A stretch of DNA of 64,000 nt from Cunninghamia lanceolata (Eukaryota > Streptophyta > Pinopsida > Cupressales > Cupressaceae). Below are positions 12,397 to 23,654 of the stretch, piece after piece. The stretch is taken from the NCBI GenBank assembly GCA_027924645.1, contig BSBN01000242.1, forward strand, positions 4,526,001-4,590,000. Direction: 5' to 3'. Both the position numbers and the translations under genes were made by a program. The notes beneath the pieces were generated by a model. It was not told the DNA's origin. It was given only the letters and a program-made list of their open reading frames with translations, and ran no database searches. The stretch's first letter is position 1; each line of letters starts with the position of its first letter.

Positions 12397-14047
12397 GAGA
12401 TACATAGGAATTGTTAAAAAAAAAGATGAGAAGAATATTCCAAAGTGATATTCATGCATTCGCGACTACATGAATATCCCTTAAATTGAATGGAACAAGT
12501 ACATAATTATTGGGTTGATCAAGTCCAATAATAAAGTAAATGTGTAATTATATTAAAAACCAACATTTTGAAAAAATGTGGAAAGAAAAGGTATTTTTTT
12601 TGTAAGAAATGCCTAATTTCCATAATAAAAGGCAAAAGAAATTGTTATGAAGAAATGTCTAATTACATAGACAAAAGGCAAATTTTTTGAAAAAAAGACC
12701 TAATTAGATGCAAATGTTTTGAAAAATTATTCTAATTATGAGAAGAAAAGGCAAAAAATTGCCTAGAGAAATTTTTATATGCAAAAAATTATTTAAAAAG
12801 AACTTTAATAATGCATATGAAATTTAAATTAAAAAAAATAAAGTAAAAAAAACTATATTAAAAAGCTATATTAGAAAGGCACAATTTTTTGCATATAATA
12901 TTTAAAAAAAATTAAAAGTTACTAAAAACAATAATTAAAAAAAAATTTAAAAAACAAACTAAATATTACTAAAATTTGAAAAATAAAACCTTGTTTTTTT
13001 AAATAAAGCCCCTAAAAAAATCACATTTAAAAAAAACTTAATTATCTAATTGCTTCTTACCCAAAAAAAAATTGATAAATTTAAAAATTATTTAATTATA
13101 TTAATAAAGATTATAAAAAACACTCACTAATTAAAACCTTAAGTTAGAAATCTAAATAGAAACTTAAGAAAAGTTAAAAAAAACATTATAAGAAACTTAA
13201 GAAAAGTTAAAAAAACATCATAAATATATAGGAAAGAACGAAGGAGACAGTTTTTTTTTTAATGCAATGAAAGTTTTTTTTGGTGTTAAAGAATGCAGAG
13301 TTTGAGCGAGCAAAGGAGGAAAAATGGAGGGCGGAAGGTTTAGAAAGCTGCTGAGCGGCAGTTGCTCACGGGCTAGGGTAACTTCCCCGGCAGGCCTTTG
13401 GCCTTTAAACAAAAGATTTGTTATTAAAGTTTTATAAATAAATTTTTATTTAGTATTTTATAAATTTTAATTTTTTTTAAAAAAAATGCAAAAAAAAGGG
13501 CAGAGGCCTTTAGGGCCAATGAAGCCCTAAAAAAATTGTAAAATTTCTTAAAAGAATTTGTTTAATTTAAAAAAAAAAGAAAATTGTTTATAATTTTGAA
13601 ATAGATTTAATTTGTAAAAAAGAATTTATATTTTTATTTTAAACTTTGAAAATTTTAAAATATAATTTGTAAAATAATGTAGAATTTTTTAAAAATTTGC
13701 AAAATTTTTAATTTTTTAATTTTTAAATTGATTTATAATGTAAAATATATATAAATTTTTTTTTATAAAAGGATTGTAGTATGAAAAAAACTAAAAAATT
13801 TTATAAGAGAATTTTTTTTTGCAGAGATCTTATAAAATTTTTACAAACTATATCAAAATTTTTGTAAAAAATTAGGAATGCTTTAGAAGCATACAAAAAA
13901 TCTAGGAAAAAAAATCCAACGATTGTAAATATTTTTCTTGTAGAGAGAATCTTCTCTTCTCTCAGGTTCCTACAACAGGTCTCCAAGGTGTAGCCGCTTC
14001 AAAAAATGGCAGAGCCTTCAACTTCACACAGAGTGATTAGTAGTGTA
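12397..14047 (-). other. Element A, AT-rich 5' leader
   Basis: Between the end of the repeat array and the primer site lies about 1.65 kb dominated by A and T runs, with no conserved protein. A GC-richer island at 13300-13420 and the GGCCTTT words near 13398 and 13507 interrupt it. The region corresponds to where gag should lie in a complete minus-strand element, so gag has been lost or was never present. Confidence 0.5.
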
Positions 14048-14059
14048 GCTCTGATACCA
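14048..14059 (-). promoter_or_regulatory. Element A primer-binding site
   Basis: The minus strand reads TGGTATCAGAGC directly after the LTR end TTTGCA. This is the usual initiator-methionine tRNA complement in plant LTR elements. Confidence 0.85.
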
Positions 14060-14499
14060 TGCAAAGAAGAGTAAAGGATCAACAATCTACTAATCAAACA
14101 TGCAAAGTAAATAAATCAATGATAAGAGAAAGATACCACAATGCACCAATGGAGACCAAGATTGTGAAGAGGGAAAAACAAAGAAAAATCTCCTATGTTA
14201 TGCAAATGGCATGAAGCCTGAAAAAGATTACAGAGAGAGTGAGAAGCTTCTGAATGAGTGAAATGAGAAGAAAAGAAGAGTGAGGAAGAAGATATCCATG
14301 ATGAGGAATACATCAAAGAAAGGAGGAGACACCTCTTAAATAGAGGTGAGTAATGGAGTTATCCGTTACTCCCATATGTCGTCTTGCATAAGGTGTGTGC
14401 CACATGTTTCCTCTATTATCTGACGTGTGGGGATAATACACCAAATAATAAATTACAAATAAATTATAATCTTCACTAAGTAAAGATTAAATTCTAACA
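14060..14499 (-). repeat. Element A, 5' LTR (right copy)
   Basis: 440 bases, starting TGTTAGAATT and ending TTTGCA on the minus strand. It lacks the 57-base segment present in the left copy. The outer edge is followed by the target duplication ATATC. Confidence 0.85.
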
Positions 14500-14504
14500 A
14501 TATC

Positions 14505-14946
14505 ATCATTACAAGTATTGTGCAATAATCATAAACATATAACCATACATAGAGCATCTCATCATAAAATATCTAGAGCATATGCATCTCATAACCACAT
14601 CATGTGCATCTCATAAAAACATAAGAAAATACAAAAATAAATGCATATCCATATCACAAGTGCATCCATAATCATAGACAATATATCACATCAATGTGTA
14701 GGATCATGTATATATATAAACCATGGGTCAATATACAAGTGTCTATATACAAAATAAATGCACAACATGGCTATCCAAGAGCCCTTAAAAATATATACAA
14801 CAGGCTCTCAGGCCTCAAAAGTGATACAATAGTATACATAGTAGGCTATCCTTGGTGTCTCAGAAGAGAACTCCCCGATGAAGCCTCTCCTTGGTCTCCA
14901 CCTGCTCCACTTGATCCCCTTGCACCTCTTTGCTAAGGTGGACCCA
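14505..14946. other. Old target sequence, non-coding
   Basis: Continuation of the sequence interrupted at 4006. It is rich in GCATCTCATAA-type and CATATCCATA words and has no gene. It lies downstream of the PMD gene (minus strand), so part may be that gene's 3' untranslated sequence. Confidence 0.4.
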
Positions 14947-15360
14947 TCACTGAGGCAACTGATCGAGACCCCCCTGTCCTCCTTGACATAGAAGCCCTTG
15001 ATCGGCTCTTGTAGCTCGACTAGTACTGCTCTGTCGGCACTGCACCATAGTACAACCCTCTTTAATACTCTGCCTCCCTCTGGGTCGCATTGAGTTCTCC
15101 CTGTACTTGGGCGAGCTCTTGTGCCAAATATAAACCTGTCTAATCTGTCCCAAGAGCAGTTGTGGTTGCATCTCTCTCTGCTATGGCCCTCTGTGCTCTC
15201 TGCAACACTGCATCCCTCTCTGCTGTAAGCTTGGCAATGGTAACATCATCTGGTACAACCTGAACCCGTACCTATGCAACCTAATCCTGCATAGCTTATA
15301 ACTACCCCTATAATGTCTGTACCTGGGCCTGAAGCTGGGCAACCTGTCCCTGGTAAGCCT

Positions 15361-16996
15361 GGGCCTGCCCCTGAGCTTGTCTCATAGCTACAACTACCTT
15401 GTGTCGATCCACCTCCATCCTCCTCAACTGGTATTGGACCTGTATCCTCTTGTTGATCTCCCCCTTTAATCTCTGCCTCATCTGTCTCACGGCAGCATCT
15501 CCATCACCCCCTGCCTGCTGTGGCTGAGGTGTCATCCTCACAAGTCAAGGGACCTGCCCTTGACCTTGACCCTATCCAACTGCTGCCCTTAAGGGTCCCA
15601 CTACTGCCATTGGAGAAGCTATCACCTGCACCTGCGGGGCTCTCCTCTATGCCCTATCTCCTCCTCTCCACGGTACATGCACCGCTACCTCCCCAACCTC
15701 TCCTGGTACAGAAAGTTGAACTGGCCTAGCTACCGTCCAACATACATCATAATTGGGAAACATCCCTGGATCTACTGGCCCCTAATCCCATCCCCACATC
15801 ATCAGCTGTAATCCCTCCACCTTAGCTAGGGCTACATCCACAACTACCTCTGGGCCCCAGTTTGAAACCTCTCTGCGTGTACGACCAAAGATAGCATCGC
15901 CAACTGGTAGGGGTTGTGCAACACCAAACTGCCGAAGCACCCTCTCAGGCAAATATCTCTCAATAATGTAGATACCACGACCAAATAAATATTTTGCCTG
16001 TCGAGCATATACTAGCTCCTCTGCATCCTTTGTCTAGGCCTCGCAGCTCCTCCATGGCTACCATGTGAACTGATCAAGCTCATCTAACCATCGTCTCCAA
16101 TAAACTGTGGCTCTCAACTGCCTATAGGCACACCTCCATATATATGTGCATAGGGCTGTCATGGTAATCTCTGCCCCTGAGCCTGCCCCTGAGCCTGTCT
16201 CATAGCTACAACTACCTTGTGTCAATCCACCTCCATCCTCCTCAACCAGTACTGGACCCGTATCCTCTTGTTGATCCCCCCCTATAATCTCTGCCTCATC
16301 TGTCTCACGGTAGCATCTCCATCATCCCCTACCTGCTGTGGCTGAGGTGGCATCCTCACAAGTCAAGGGACCTGCCCTCCACCTTGACCCTGTCCAACTA
16401 CTACCCTTAAGGGCCCCACTGCTGCCATTGGATAAGCTATCACCTACACCCATGGGGCTCTCCTCTGTGCCCTATCTCCTCCTCTCTACGGCACATGCAC
16501 TGCTACCTCCCCAACCTCTCCTGGTACAGAAAGTTGAACTAGCCTAGCTATCTCCCAATATACATCATAATTGGGAAACATCCCCGGATCTACTGGCCCC
16601 TAATCCCATCCCCACATCATCGGTTGTAATCCCTCCACCTTAGCTAGGGCTATGTCCACAACTACCTCTGGGCCCCAGTTTGAAACCCCTCTGCATGTAT
16701 GACCAAAGATAGCATCACCAATTGGTAGGGGTTGTGCAACACCAAACTATCGAAGCACCCTCTCAGGCAAATACCTCTCAATAATGTAGATACCACGACC
16801 AAATAAATATTGTGCCTGTCGAGCATATACTAGCTCCTCTGCATCCTCTGTCCAGGCCTCGTAGCTCCTCCATGGCCGCCATGTGAATTGATTAAGCTCA
16901 TCTAACTTTTGCCTCCAATAAACTGTGGCTCTCAACTACCTATAGCTAGGCACACCTCCATATATATGTGCATAGGGCTGTCCAGGTAATCTCTGC
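15361..16996 (-). repeat. 818-bp tandem duplication inside the PMD gene
   Basis: The segment from about 15361 to 16178 is repeated at about 16179 to 16996 with an offset of 818 bases (for example CTCATAGCTACAACTACC at 15381 and 16199). The copies differ by scattered substitutions. The join near 16170 places CCCCTGAGCCTG words against the GCATAGGGCTGTC segment. The duplication doubles the C-terminal half of the domain and its linker. Confidence 0.85.
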
Positions 16997-17688
16997 CTCA
17001 ATCCAATAGGCCTCATAACTGTGATGTGCTCGAATGCCCATACGTGTAAAACTGTAACCCCAACCGACATGCTAGATCCAAACATAAATGTGCAATCATG
17101 TAAATAATGGTACAACTGTCTCAAAACACAAGGAGCGCATGGATATCTAGTGTTGTACATGAACATGCTCTCCATCACAGTACCCCATCTAGTAGGAAAG
17201 CCCAGAGCTTGTCGGTCCAGCACAAGAAATCTGATGATAGCCACAACTACTCTCTGCGATCGATCGCACAACTCTTGCATTCGTCGCATGGGGATCTCAT
17301 GATCCTCCTCTTTGATGTCAGGTGTGCCAAATAGTCTCTGAAAAGCATCAGGTCCATTGTCTGGATCATAATCAACCTGATTTCCACAAATTCGAATCCA
17401 GAGAATGCGATATAATCCTCTAGTGTTACAATTGCCTCGCTTGTGGGAAGCAAGAATGAGCTGTGTTCATTGTACCATCTCTTGACCAGTGATATCATCA
17501 ATGCCATATGAGCACGAATGGGCTCCACATATACAACATGCTCAAAGCTAATAATCTCAAGAAATAGGAGCTCGTCAGCATCCAGCTATCGTACCAACTA
17601 TAAATCTGAGGGGTGAGGCTCTTGCAATAGTAATGGAAGTAATGCCTCATGCAGGAAATGATACAATGATCATCAACAAGTTTCTTAC

Positions 17689-18130
17689 CTAAAATTTGTC
17701 AAAACCCTAAAAATTGACCTAATTTGACCATATGCGACTTGTTTCACCATAGGCAACTTTTCCCTTTGCCATATGCACCTTAGAAAGCCAAGTGCGATTT
17801 GCTGTCGCTCAATTGTGACTTGAAAAGCCAAAGGTGACTCATTGTCGCTCATATGTGCTCAGCTTTACCAAACATGATGTACTATCACTCAAATGCAACT
17901 TGAAGCGCTAAAGGCACATGCACACTAAAGCCTAACCTAGTTGATGAGTAGATGCGCATGCAATAACCAAATGCAACCAACCCGTGTGTATTTGCAACTA
18001 GAACGCCAAATGTGACACAACAAGGCTCAAATGAACATGTAGAGCGCTGATGTGCATTTGGTCACACAAGGCAATTAATGATGCCTTAGGCAAAAATAAA
18101 TACGCAAATGGAATTTTTTTTGGTACTTAC
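17689..18130 (-). other. Probable intron of the PMD gene, filled with degenerate repeats
   Basis: Minus-strand boundaries are GTAAGT (18130) and TTTTAG (17689). Inside, roughly ten diverged units of 30-40 bases share a core like CAAATGC(A/G)ACTTGAA.CGC on the plus strand (about 17725-18065). No coding frame. The repeat explains the low complexity. Confidence 0.45.
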
Positions 18131-18292
18131 TGGTGCTCGTGCCCCTGCCGCTTGCCTAAACGTCCTCACCCTCTCGGTACGATGATGATCACGCGAAATC
18201 AGCATCTTCAAAGCTCCAAATAACACTCCAAATAAAAAAGCAAACAACAAAAGCAAATGTAACAAATGAATTGAATTTGCACTATAAGGTGT

Positions 18293-18300
18293 TATTTATA
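18293..18300 (-). promoter_or_regulatory. TATA box upstream of the PMD first exon
   Basis: The minus strand reads CCTATAAATAACACC with TATAAATA at 18300-18293, about 90 bases before the ATG at 18205. Spacing fits a plant core promoter. Not tested; AT-rich sequence produces such boxes by chance. Confidence 0.3.
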
Positions 18301-19479
18301 GGCCTAAAACCTAGGGTTTCCTTACCTTTCTGCACCTTTTCCTTCTGCTTCTTGCCCTATTCTAGCCTTTTCTTGTCACAAGTCAACCCATTCTCCCTAG
18401 TCAACCTAGTCTACCTCTCGAGGGGGCATCATCCGCTAGTTTCACTGGAGCATAGCCTGTTTATCCAACATATCATATCTTCTTTGAAACAACGCCCTAA
18501 TGGACATTGTCTCAAAGAGGGGCAAAATGTACACACCTAAAATTGACCCATTTAATTATCTATGCATTAAACTCATACTGCATCATACACACCATTTCTA
18601 TCTGACATACTCATCATTAATAAAATCATTTTCCTCTTAATTAATTAAATTAAATTTATTTATTTAATTAATCTTCATTTCTTTCTTTCTATGGTTAAAT
18701 AATTTTTAATTATTTAATCATTACGTTTTTCCTCTATTAATAAATAAATTATTTTTATTTAATTAATTATCTTTATTTTTATGTGCATTCCCATTTCCGT
18801 TTCATCAATAAATAAATAAAATTAAATATTTTATTTATTTCCCAACATGCACATAAATTAAATAAATTTTATATTTATTTAATTTATATCTCATCCTCTT
18901 CTATTTCTATCATTTTCTTCTAAAATCGTGCAAGTGGGCCCCTTTATCCATAAAATAACAAAAAATCAAAATGTGGGAATATTTAAATAATAAATTAGAA
19001 AAAATCAAATATCCTCATCACCTAACTCTCAAAATAGAAACAACATTCTATTTTGAAAAGGAATCTTATCTTTATCAACAACCCACCTAATCTTTCTAAA
19101 TAAGGTGCCTTTTTATGGACACTTGGCATGTGCATGTTTATTCTTATCTCTCATTCATCCTCATCCATTGATTCTTCCTTTCTTTCTCCACCATTGATCA
19201 TATTTCCTCCTTGTCTACAAATACCCCCTTCCTCTCTCATTCTCATCGTCCTCAATCAATTAGCGTCAAAATTATCTTCATTTGTGGCACATAGTATCTT
19301 GAGCATCCATGGCAGCCTTTTATATTGTAGTTGCATGCTCTGATGATCAACCCACAATGAAACCAAGAAATCAAATAAACTAGGTGAAATCATTCCTTGC
19401 TACTTTTTGTTTGTTTTATTTGCACTTAGTTTTAGATTTCTTGAGGGTATCGTAGGTTTTACTATTTTGTCTTGATCTT
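18301..19479. other. Non-coding stretch left of composite X
   Basis: No gene recognised. 18600-18900 is very AT-rich with TTTATTTAATTAA-type inverted words. 19120-19350 is pyrimidine-rich. Where the chromovirus right of X would continue leftward, I see no matching gag sequence, so the 5' end of that element is deleted or unreadable. Confidence 0.45.
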
Positions 19480-19484
19480 AACAA

Positions 19485-19508
19485 TGTTAGTGTGAATAGG
19501 GATATTTG
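19485..19508 (+). repeat. 24-base plus-oriented LTR stub at the left end of X
   Basis: TGTTAGTGTGAATAGGGATA and the next four bases equal the first 24 bases of the plus-oriented LTR at 52839, right after the duplicated AACAA. The stub runs directly into a minus-oriented partial LTR. Confidence 0.75.
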
Positions 19509-19711
19509 CCAACTAATTACACATGTGGAGGATAAGACACCTCACTTCAACTATCAACAACTCATCACACAACTAGACTCCTAGAAAACTCACTAAGTCA
19601 ACATGTGTGAATTATGTAAGAGGATATTATTTAACTAATAAATAGTTAAATAATATTGAATTATCCTCACATAAGGAAACTAGATAGCAAATATCCTTAT
19701 TCACACTGACA
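19509..19711 (-). repeat. X 3' LTR, truncated
   Basis: Matches the last 203 bases (plus-strand sense) of the complete LTR at 52351-52794. The left half of the LTR is missing and replaced by the 24-base stub. It ends TCACACTGACA, where the other copy reads TCACACTAACA. Confidence 0.8.
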
Positions 19712-19721
19712 CCCCCTTAAG
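19712..19721 (-). promoter_or_regulatory. X polypurine tract
   Basis: The minus strand reads CTTAAGGGGG immediately before the LTR start TGTCAGTGTG. It resembles the tract of element A (CTTAAGGGAGTG), which suggests related families. Confidence 0.7.
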
Positions 19722-20659
19722 TGCAACTTAGGGAGTAGCTGACTAATGCAAGATGAAATGATGGATGGGTCCTGGCTACTAGGCCATGTTAGGTACCCAT
19801 GTGCAAACAAGTCTCAAGTGGAGTCAAGGAGAAAACCTCCTGGGAAAAAACTCCTCTCCAAAAGTGAGAATGCATACACAACATGTACAAATGATGGAAT
19901 GATGGAAAAATCAAGACCCACCAAATACAACATCCATCACATATATACAATGAATAGCCCCTTAATAAGAGGGAAAGCATGAGACAAGATGTCCCCCCCA
20001 TAATGAAGAAGCTCTTGTGCCAATGGTGAATGCTAGAAGAAGAAGACCAAAGAGGATCCAAAACCTGCAAAAAATATGTCTTCCCTTGGGAAGAAACCAA
20101 TCCACTGGTGCATGAAGAAACTCCAACTCCAAACCAAGAGAAGAGGAAGGAAGTCTCATGAAATATGATGTCTCTAAAAGCTGATCATGTGTCTCCATGT
20201 GAATGCCAAATGATACCACAATCAAGTTAGGAGTCTTAGGCCTCACTAATGGAAGTGACAATCCAGGATCTAGTGGAAACTGAAAATTAACAATCTCCAA
20301 AGACAAAGCAGGGTGGACAACAACTGTGCTATGACTATCATTGAAGAGGAGAGATAACCCCTCAAATGTGTCCTCCAAATCTGCAAGATGGGACTCACAA
20401 AATAAATCTGAAACACTTGTCAAATGCTCATCCCACAAGGCTTTGTCTGAAAGACAAGAAGTATCCTACCGAACTGAAGCACCAAACTCTGAAGAAACAA
20501 GAGGTGGAGAAGATGGAAGTTTAGCACAAGTCTCAAGAACCGATGAAGAGGCAAGAATACCAAGGCTCAAATGACCAAACTTCTCCTCTGAATTAACATT
20601 CACACTAGGAGTGTGAATGTCAGCCAAAGGATCTGAATCATCATCAGGAGAGGAACCAT
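19722..20659 (-). other. X interior downstream of protease, unassigned frame
   Basis: The minus-strand frame is mostly open (20659-20466, then 20438-19962 after one stop) and Ser/Leu-rich, with no integrase or reverse-transcriptase motif. It may be a remnant or an unrelated non-coding filler as in non-autonomous copia derivatives. The segment 20009-20075 also appears inverted inside the LTR at 52839. Confidence 0.35.
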
Positions 20660-20664
20660 AAAAG

Positions 20665-21756
20665 TGTTGGCAAGAGACACTATATGGATTCATGGTTGTT
20701 GTCATTGATGGCAACAAAGGTCATCCCACATATCCGCAAGTCATGGTGTGTCTCTACCGGAAGTCAGAATAAAGATTGTTGTGGTCCGGTGAACAAGAAC
20801 AGAGCATGTGGCAAGGTCCGACAGATTGGTCCGGATCTCTCAGAGGAAGTGTCTTGGTGCAGTGCGGATTTGGGGAAGTCAAGAGGACTACCTTGAGTGG
20901 TATATTCCAAGGATTTAGCCTCCGATGATGGACAAGGAAAAAGATATGAATAGTTGAGTACCGGATTCCTGAGAGACAGTGAAAACAGAGGAAGAACTGA
21001 CTGACAGAGTATCAGACTACTTTCCGGATGTGTTACTGTTGATGATAAAGGTTGTGAAGGCATGAATCATGTTTGGCCGACATGATTAATGATATCTACA
21101 AGTATATGCTTGATCCGCATTGCTTGGTGAGCAAGGATTCAGTCGACAGAACAGAGTTTGTAAGAAACTAGACTATTCCGGATGCCGACTAGAAAGGTGA
21201 TGAAATTACTTGTGTGGATATATATAGAGGATGGATTTAGTTGTGAAGTGTGTGATTGTGTGAAGGTATATGCGAATAAGTGTAGAACAGAGCAGAAGTA
21301 GCAAGAAAGATCCGGTATGTGAAAGGATAGCAGAATAAAGAACAGAGGAAAGATGAAGTGCAGCAGATCAGTGTACTGAGCCTAACCGGAACTGAACTCC
21401 AGCATATGCAGATGCTTCCAATCAGTTCAAGACTGTGATTCTTATCACTTTGTAGACAGTGTGTCTCCTTGTAGGCAGTGGGCCTCTTTGTGAGCAGTGT
21501 GCTCGGGCAGTGAGCCCTAATTGGCAAGTGCCATTTTTGTAATTTCCTATTCTTCTAACAGAGAATAATTTTTGGGTTAATCACCCCGTGGTTTTCTCCC
21601 TTAACAGGGTTTCCACGTCAAAAATACTGTGTCATGTGTTTCTTATTTCATGGCAATGTTTTTGTGTTTGATTCAATGCTGCATTAATTAACAATAAAGT
21701 TCAAAAAGGGAAATAATTAGGATAACTGATTCACCCCCCCCTCTCAGTTATCAACA
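20665..21756 (+). repeat. W LTR 1
   Basis: 1092 bases, starting TGTTGGCAAG and ending TTATCAACA. The primer site follows after two bases. It contains the block GAGCAGTGTGCTCGGGCAGT near 21500, which is shared with Y and Z LTRs. Confidence 0.95.
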
Positions 21757-21758
21757 AT

Positions 21759-21770
21759 TGGTATCAGAGC
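21759..21770 (+). promoter_or_regulatory. W primer-binding site, copy 1
   Basis: TGGTATCAGAGC, two bases after the LTR end, complementary to initiator Met tRNA. Only about 50 bases separate it from the ORF1 start. Confidence 0.9.
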
Positions 21771-21821
21771 TAAGTTCCTCCTAATAGAGCCTAACAGCTT
21801 GAGGAAGATCTCGGAGTTCAA

Positions 21822-23001
21822 ATGGATGCATATGGTTTAAGGGAGCAACTCAAGACTGCCCTTGAGGATCTTGAACAGTCAAATTCTGAAGTCAATGAAT
21901 TAAAGGAAAGACTCAAACAGGCTGATGAATTCATGAGAGAATTAAAAGACAAATTAAGTCTCTCTATGAAAAAGAGAAAGGAGCTGCTCCAACAATTTGC
22001 AAGACAAAGTGAAGAAAGCAATACAAATGAAGAATTGACTGAGCAAACCAAGTTATGTGAAAAGTTATTAAAAGAAGTCATTATGTTAAGACATGAAATG
22101 GAATCAGGAACTATAAAATTTACTCAAGAGATTGAAGAAAAAAGAAAAAGCTAAAGACAATCTAAGACAATCTCTTAAAGAAAAATCAGAAGAATGCCAC
22201 CAGATGGACAGGATTATCAGACATCTTGAATCTGATCTTGAAGATGCCAAAGATAATGAAGAAAAACTTGAGGATCAAATTGCCTCTCTCAAAAGAGACC
22301 TTCAAACAGCAAATGAATATAAAGAGAAATTCAAGATAAGTTCTGCTCAACTTGAAGTTCTTCTTGGAAGTCAAAAGAGGATAGATGACAAGTATGGTTT
22401 GGGATATGAGAAAGGAGAAAGCTCCGGATCCAGTCAAAAGAATTTTGGATCAGAAAATCCAAGGAATAGACCTAGAAGACCTCCGGTAAGACAGCCCAAT
22501 GCTCAAAGATATCCATCTTTCAATGGATACTGCCACAGCTGCAACCACTTTGGTAACAAAGCTAATCAGTGCAAAAAGAGAATGAATCAGATTAATTCAT
22601 CCTTCTCCGGATAGTGCTTTAACTGTAAAAGGTATGGACACAAATCCCATGAATGCAGAAATATGCAAGTAAACAATTCATTCAAAGGTAGATGCTTTAC
22701 ATGCAATAGAGTAGGTCATATGGCTAATCAATGCAAATCAAGAGGTTATCAGTCAAATATGCAAAGAAATGTTATTTGCCAAATCTATAATAGGTCCGGT
22801 CATAATGCTAAAGTCTGCAGAAGCAAGAATCAGGACAAAAGAGGTCCGGTGTATAATCAGAATCAAGACAAGGGTAAACAAAAGATGAATGCGGATGAAG
22901 TTAGGAATCAGATGAGCAAGATTTGGGTGAAGAAAAGTTCAGAGAATGTAGAGGTTGGATCCGCACCAGACTCTGGTGCTGATATTTCTTCCAAAAATTA
23001 A
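21822..23001 (+). pseudogene. W ORF1 copy 1: coiled-coil/zinc-knuckle protein, broken
   Basis: Homologous to the open copy at 28190-29368 but one base longer. An extra A near 22150 (in AAAGAAAAAGC) shifts the frame, and a TAG at 22612-22614 stops it where the sister copy has CAG. The predicted protein has a heptad-rich N-terminal half and four CCHC positions. Knuckle 1 here has lost its His (GNKANQC), knuckles 2 and 3 look intact, and the second Cys of knuckle 4 is Tyr. It would act as a Gag-like RNA-binding protein if expressed. The damage makes this copy inactive. Confidence 0.85.
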
Positions 23002-23654
23002 AAAGTGAGCTCTGGCTCAGGGGGAGACTCAAAGAAAATCCTGTTCCCCCAGCCAATCAAGTGGTGCCGGATGTGGCACAAGATGCGGAGTAAAGGGTTT
23101 AAAGATATAAGTCTTGAGATGATCCAGATAAGATTTCAGAGGTCCGCATGGAGATATGAAGAAGCTGTGATCGATCAAGTAAGACCTGTTCCGGGAGATG
23201 CTCCGGTATGACAGAGGATTACAAAAAGATCCGGAGAGATCCGGAAGTGCATTGTCTTATTCTGCGGATTGGACAGAGTGTTTGGGATGTTCTTGTAATG
23301 TGTCACCTTGATTTATTCATGATTGAAAGATCTGGATGATGTTCACAGATCAGGACTGATCCGGGATACTCCAAGCTATCCGGATAAGGCAAACCAGAAT
23401 AATATAGGTCGAGCATTTATTGCCATCAGATATTAGGGTTTGCGGAACAATATAAGGGATTTCTCAAAAAGCATTTGCTCATTCTGCACTCAAGAAGAAG
23501 CGAAAAGTGGAGCTCTGCAACAAGATTCATCAAGCACACCAAAGATCTCCTGCCAAAGTCATTGCATAAAGAAATCAATCCAACCACTCCGTGCAAACCG
23601 AAGGCGCATAAGGTATTCTCCGTTTTCATTATCTCACTGCAAATCTTTGAAGAA
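23002..23654 (+). other. W ORF1-ORF2 spacer, copy 1
   Basis: About 650 bases without a conserved frame between the two ORFs, unusually rich in CCGG words (near 23070, 23191, 23202, 23232, 23240 and 23380). A purine-rich GGGGGAGACTC lies at 23020. The spacer could hold a splice or internal initiation signal for ORF2. None is proven. Confidence 0.5.

Larger units (their letters stand above)
4007..14499 (-). mobile_element. Element A: non-coding LTR retrotransposon carrying nested element B
   Basis: Two related terminal repeats (4007-4497 and 14060-14499) are flanked by the 5-bp duplication ATATC (4002-4006 and 14500-14504). On the minus strand the LTR begins TGTTA and ends TTTGCA at the right copy. 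A primer site (GCTCTGATACCA on the plus strand, 14048-14059, complementary to initiator Met tRNA type) abuts the right LTR, and a polypurine tract (4498-4509) abuts the left. Without nested element B the unit is about 4.8 kb and has no gag or pol, so it is a non-autonomous element needing proteins from elsewhere. The family is probably copia-like given the primer site. Confidence 0.85.
14947..18205 (-). pseudogene. Plant mobile domain (PMD/MAIN-like) gene, decayed
   Basis: The minus-strand reading begins with a short first exon (ATG at 18205-18203, about 25 codons rich in Arg and Ala) that ends at a GTAAGT donor (18130-18125). An intron of about 440 bases closes with TTTTAG near 17689. The second exon gives an LVKRW..........LP.......TLEDY segment (about 17400-17470). 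This matches the LVERW..ET.TF.LP.GE.T.TLEDV core of the plant mobile domain. A W-rich helical part (17000-17290) and an RVLRQFG segment (near 16750 and again near 15930) follow, then a Gln-rich coiled tail (15308-15541). PMD proteins occur as silencing factors of the MAIN/MAIL1 type and inside transposons. Multiple stops and an internal duplication show that this copy is dead. Confidence 0.7.

Noticed and set aside
14048..14059. Met-tRNA-like matches as tRNA genes
   Set aside because: Only the 12-base 3' complement is present, directly beside LTR ends. No cloverleaf follows, so these are primer sites.
15308..15541. Independent Gln-rich protein
   Set aside because: It is in line with the PMD reading and repeated by the 818-base duplication, so it is the tail of that gene.
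20664..20896. Small ORFs inside W LTRs, repeated three times
   Set aside because: They repeat because the LTR repeats. They are short, have no known domain, and are not preserved in Z LTRs.
23475..23654. Upstream in-frame ATG extending W ORF2 by 60 codons
   Set aside because: The extension lies in the spacer and is not preserved in Z, whereas the MAT start is shared by all three copies and has a better context.
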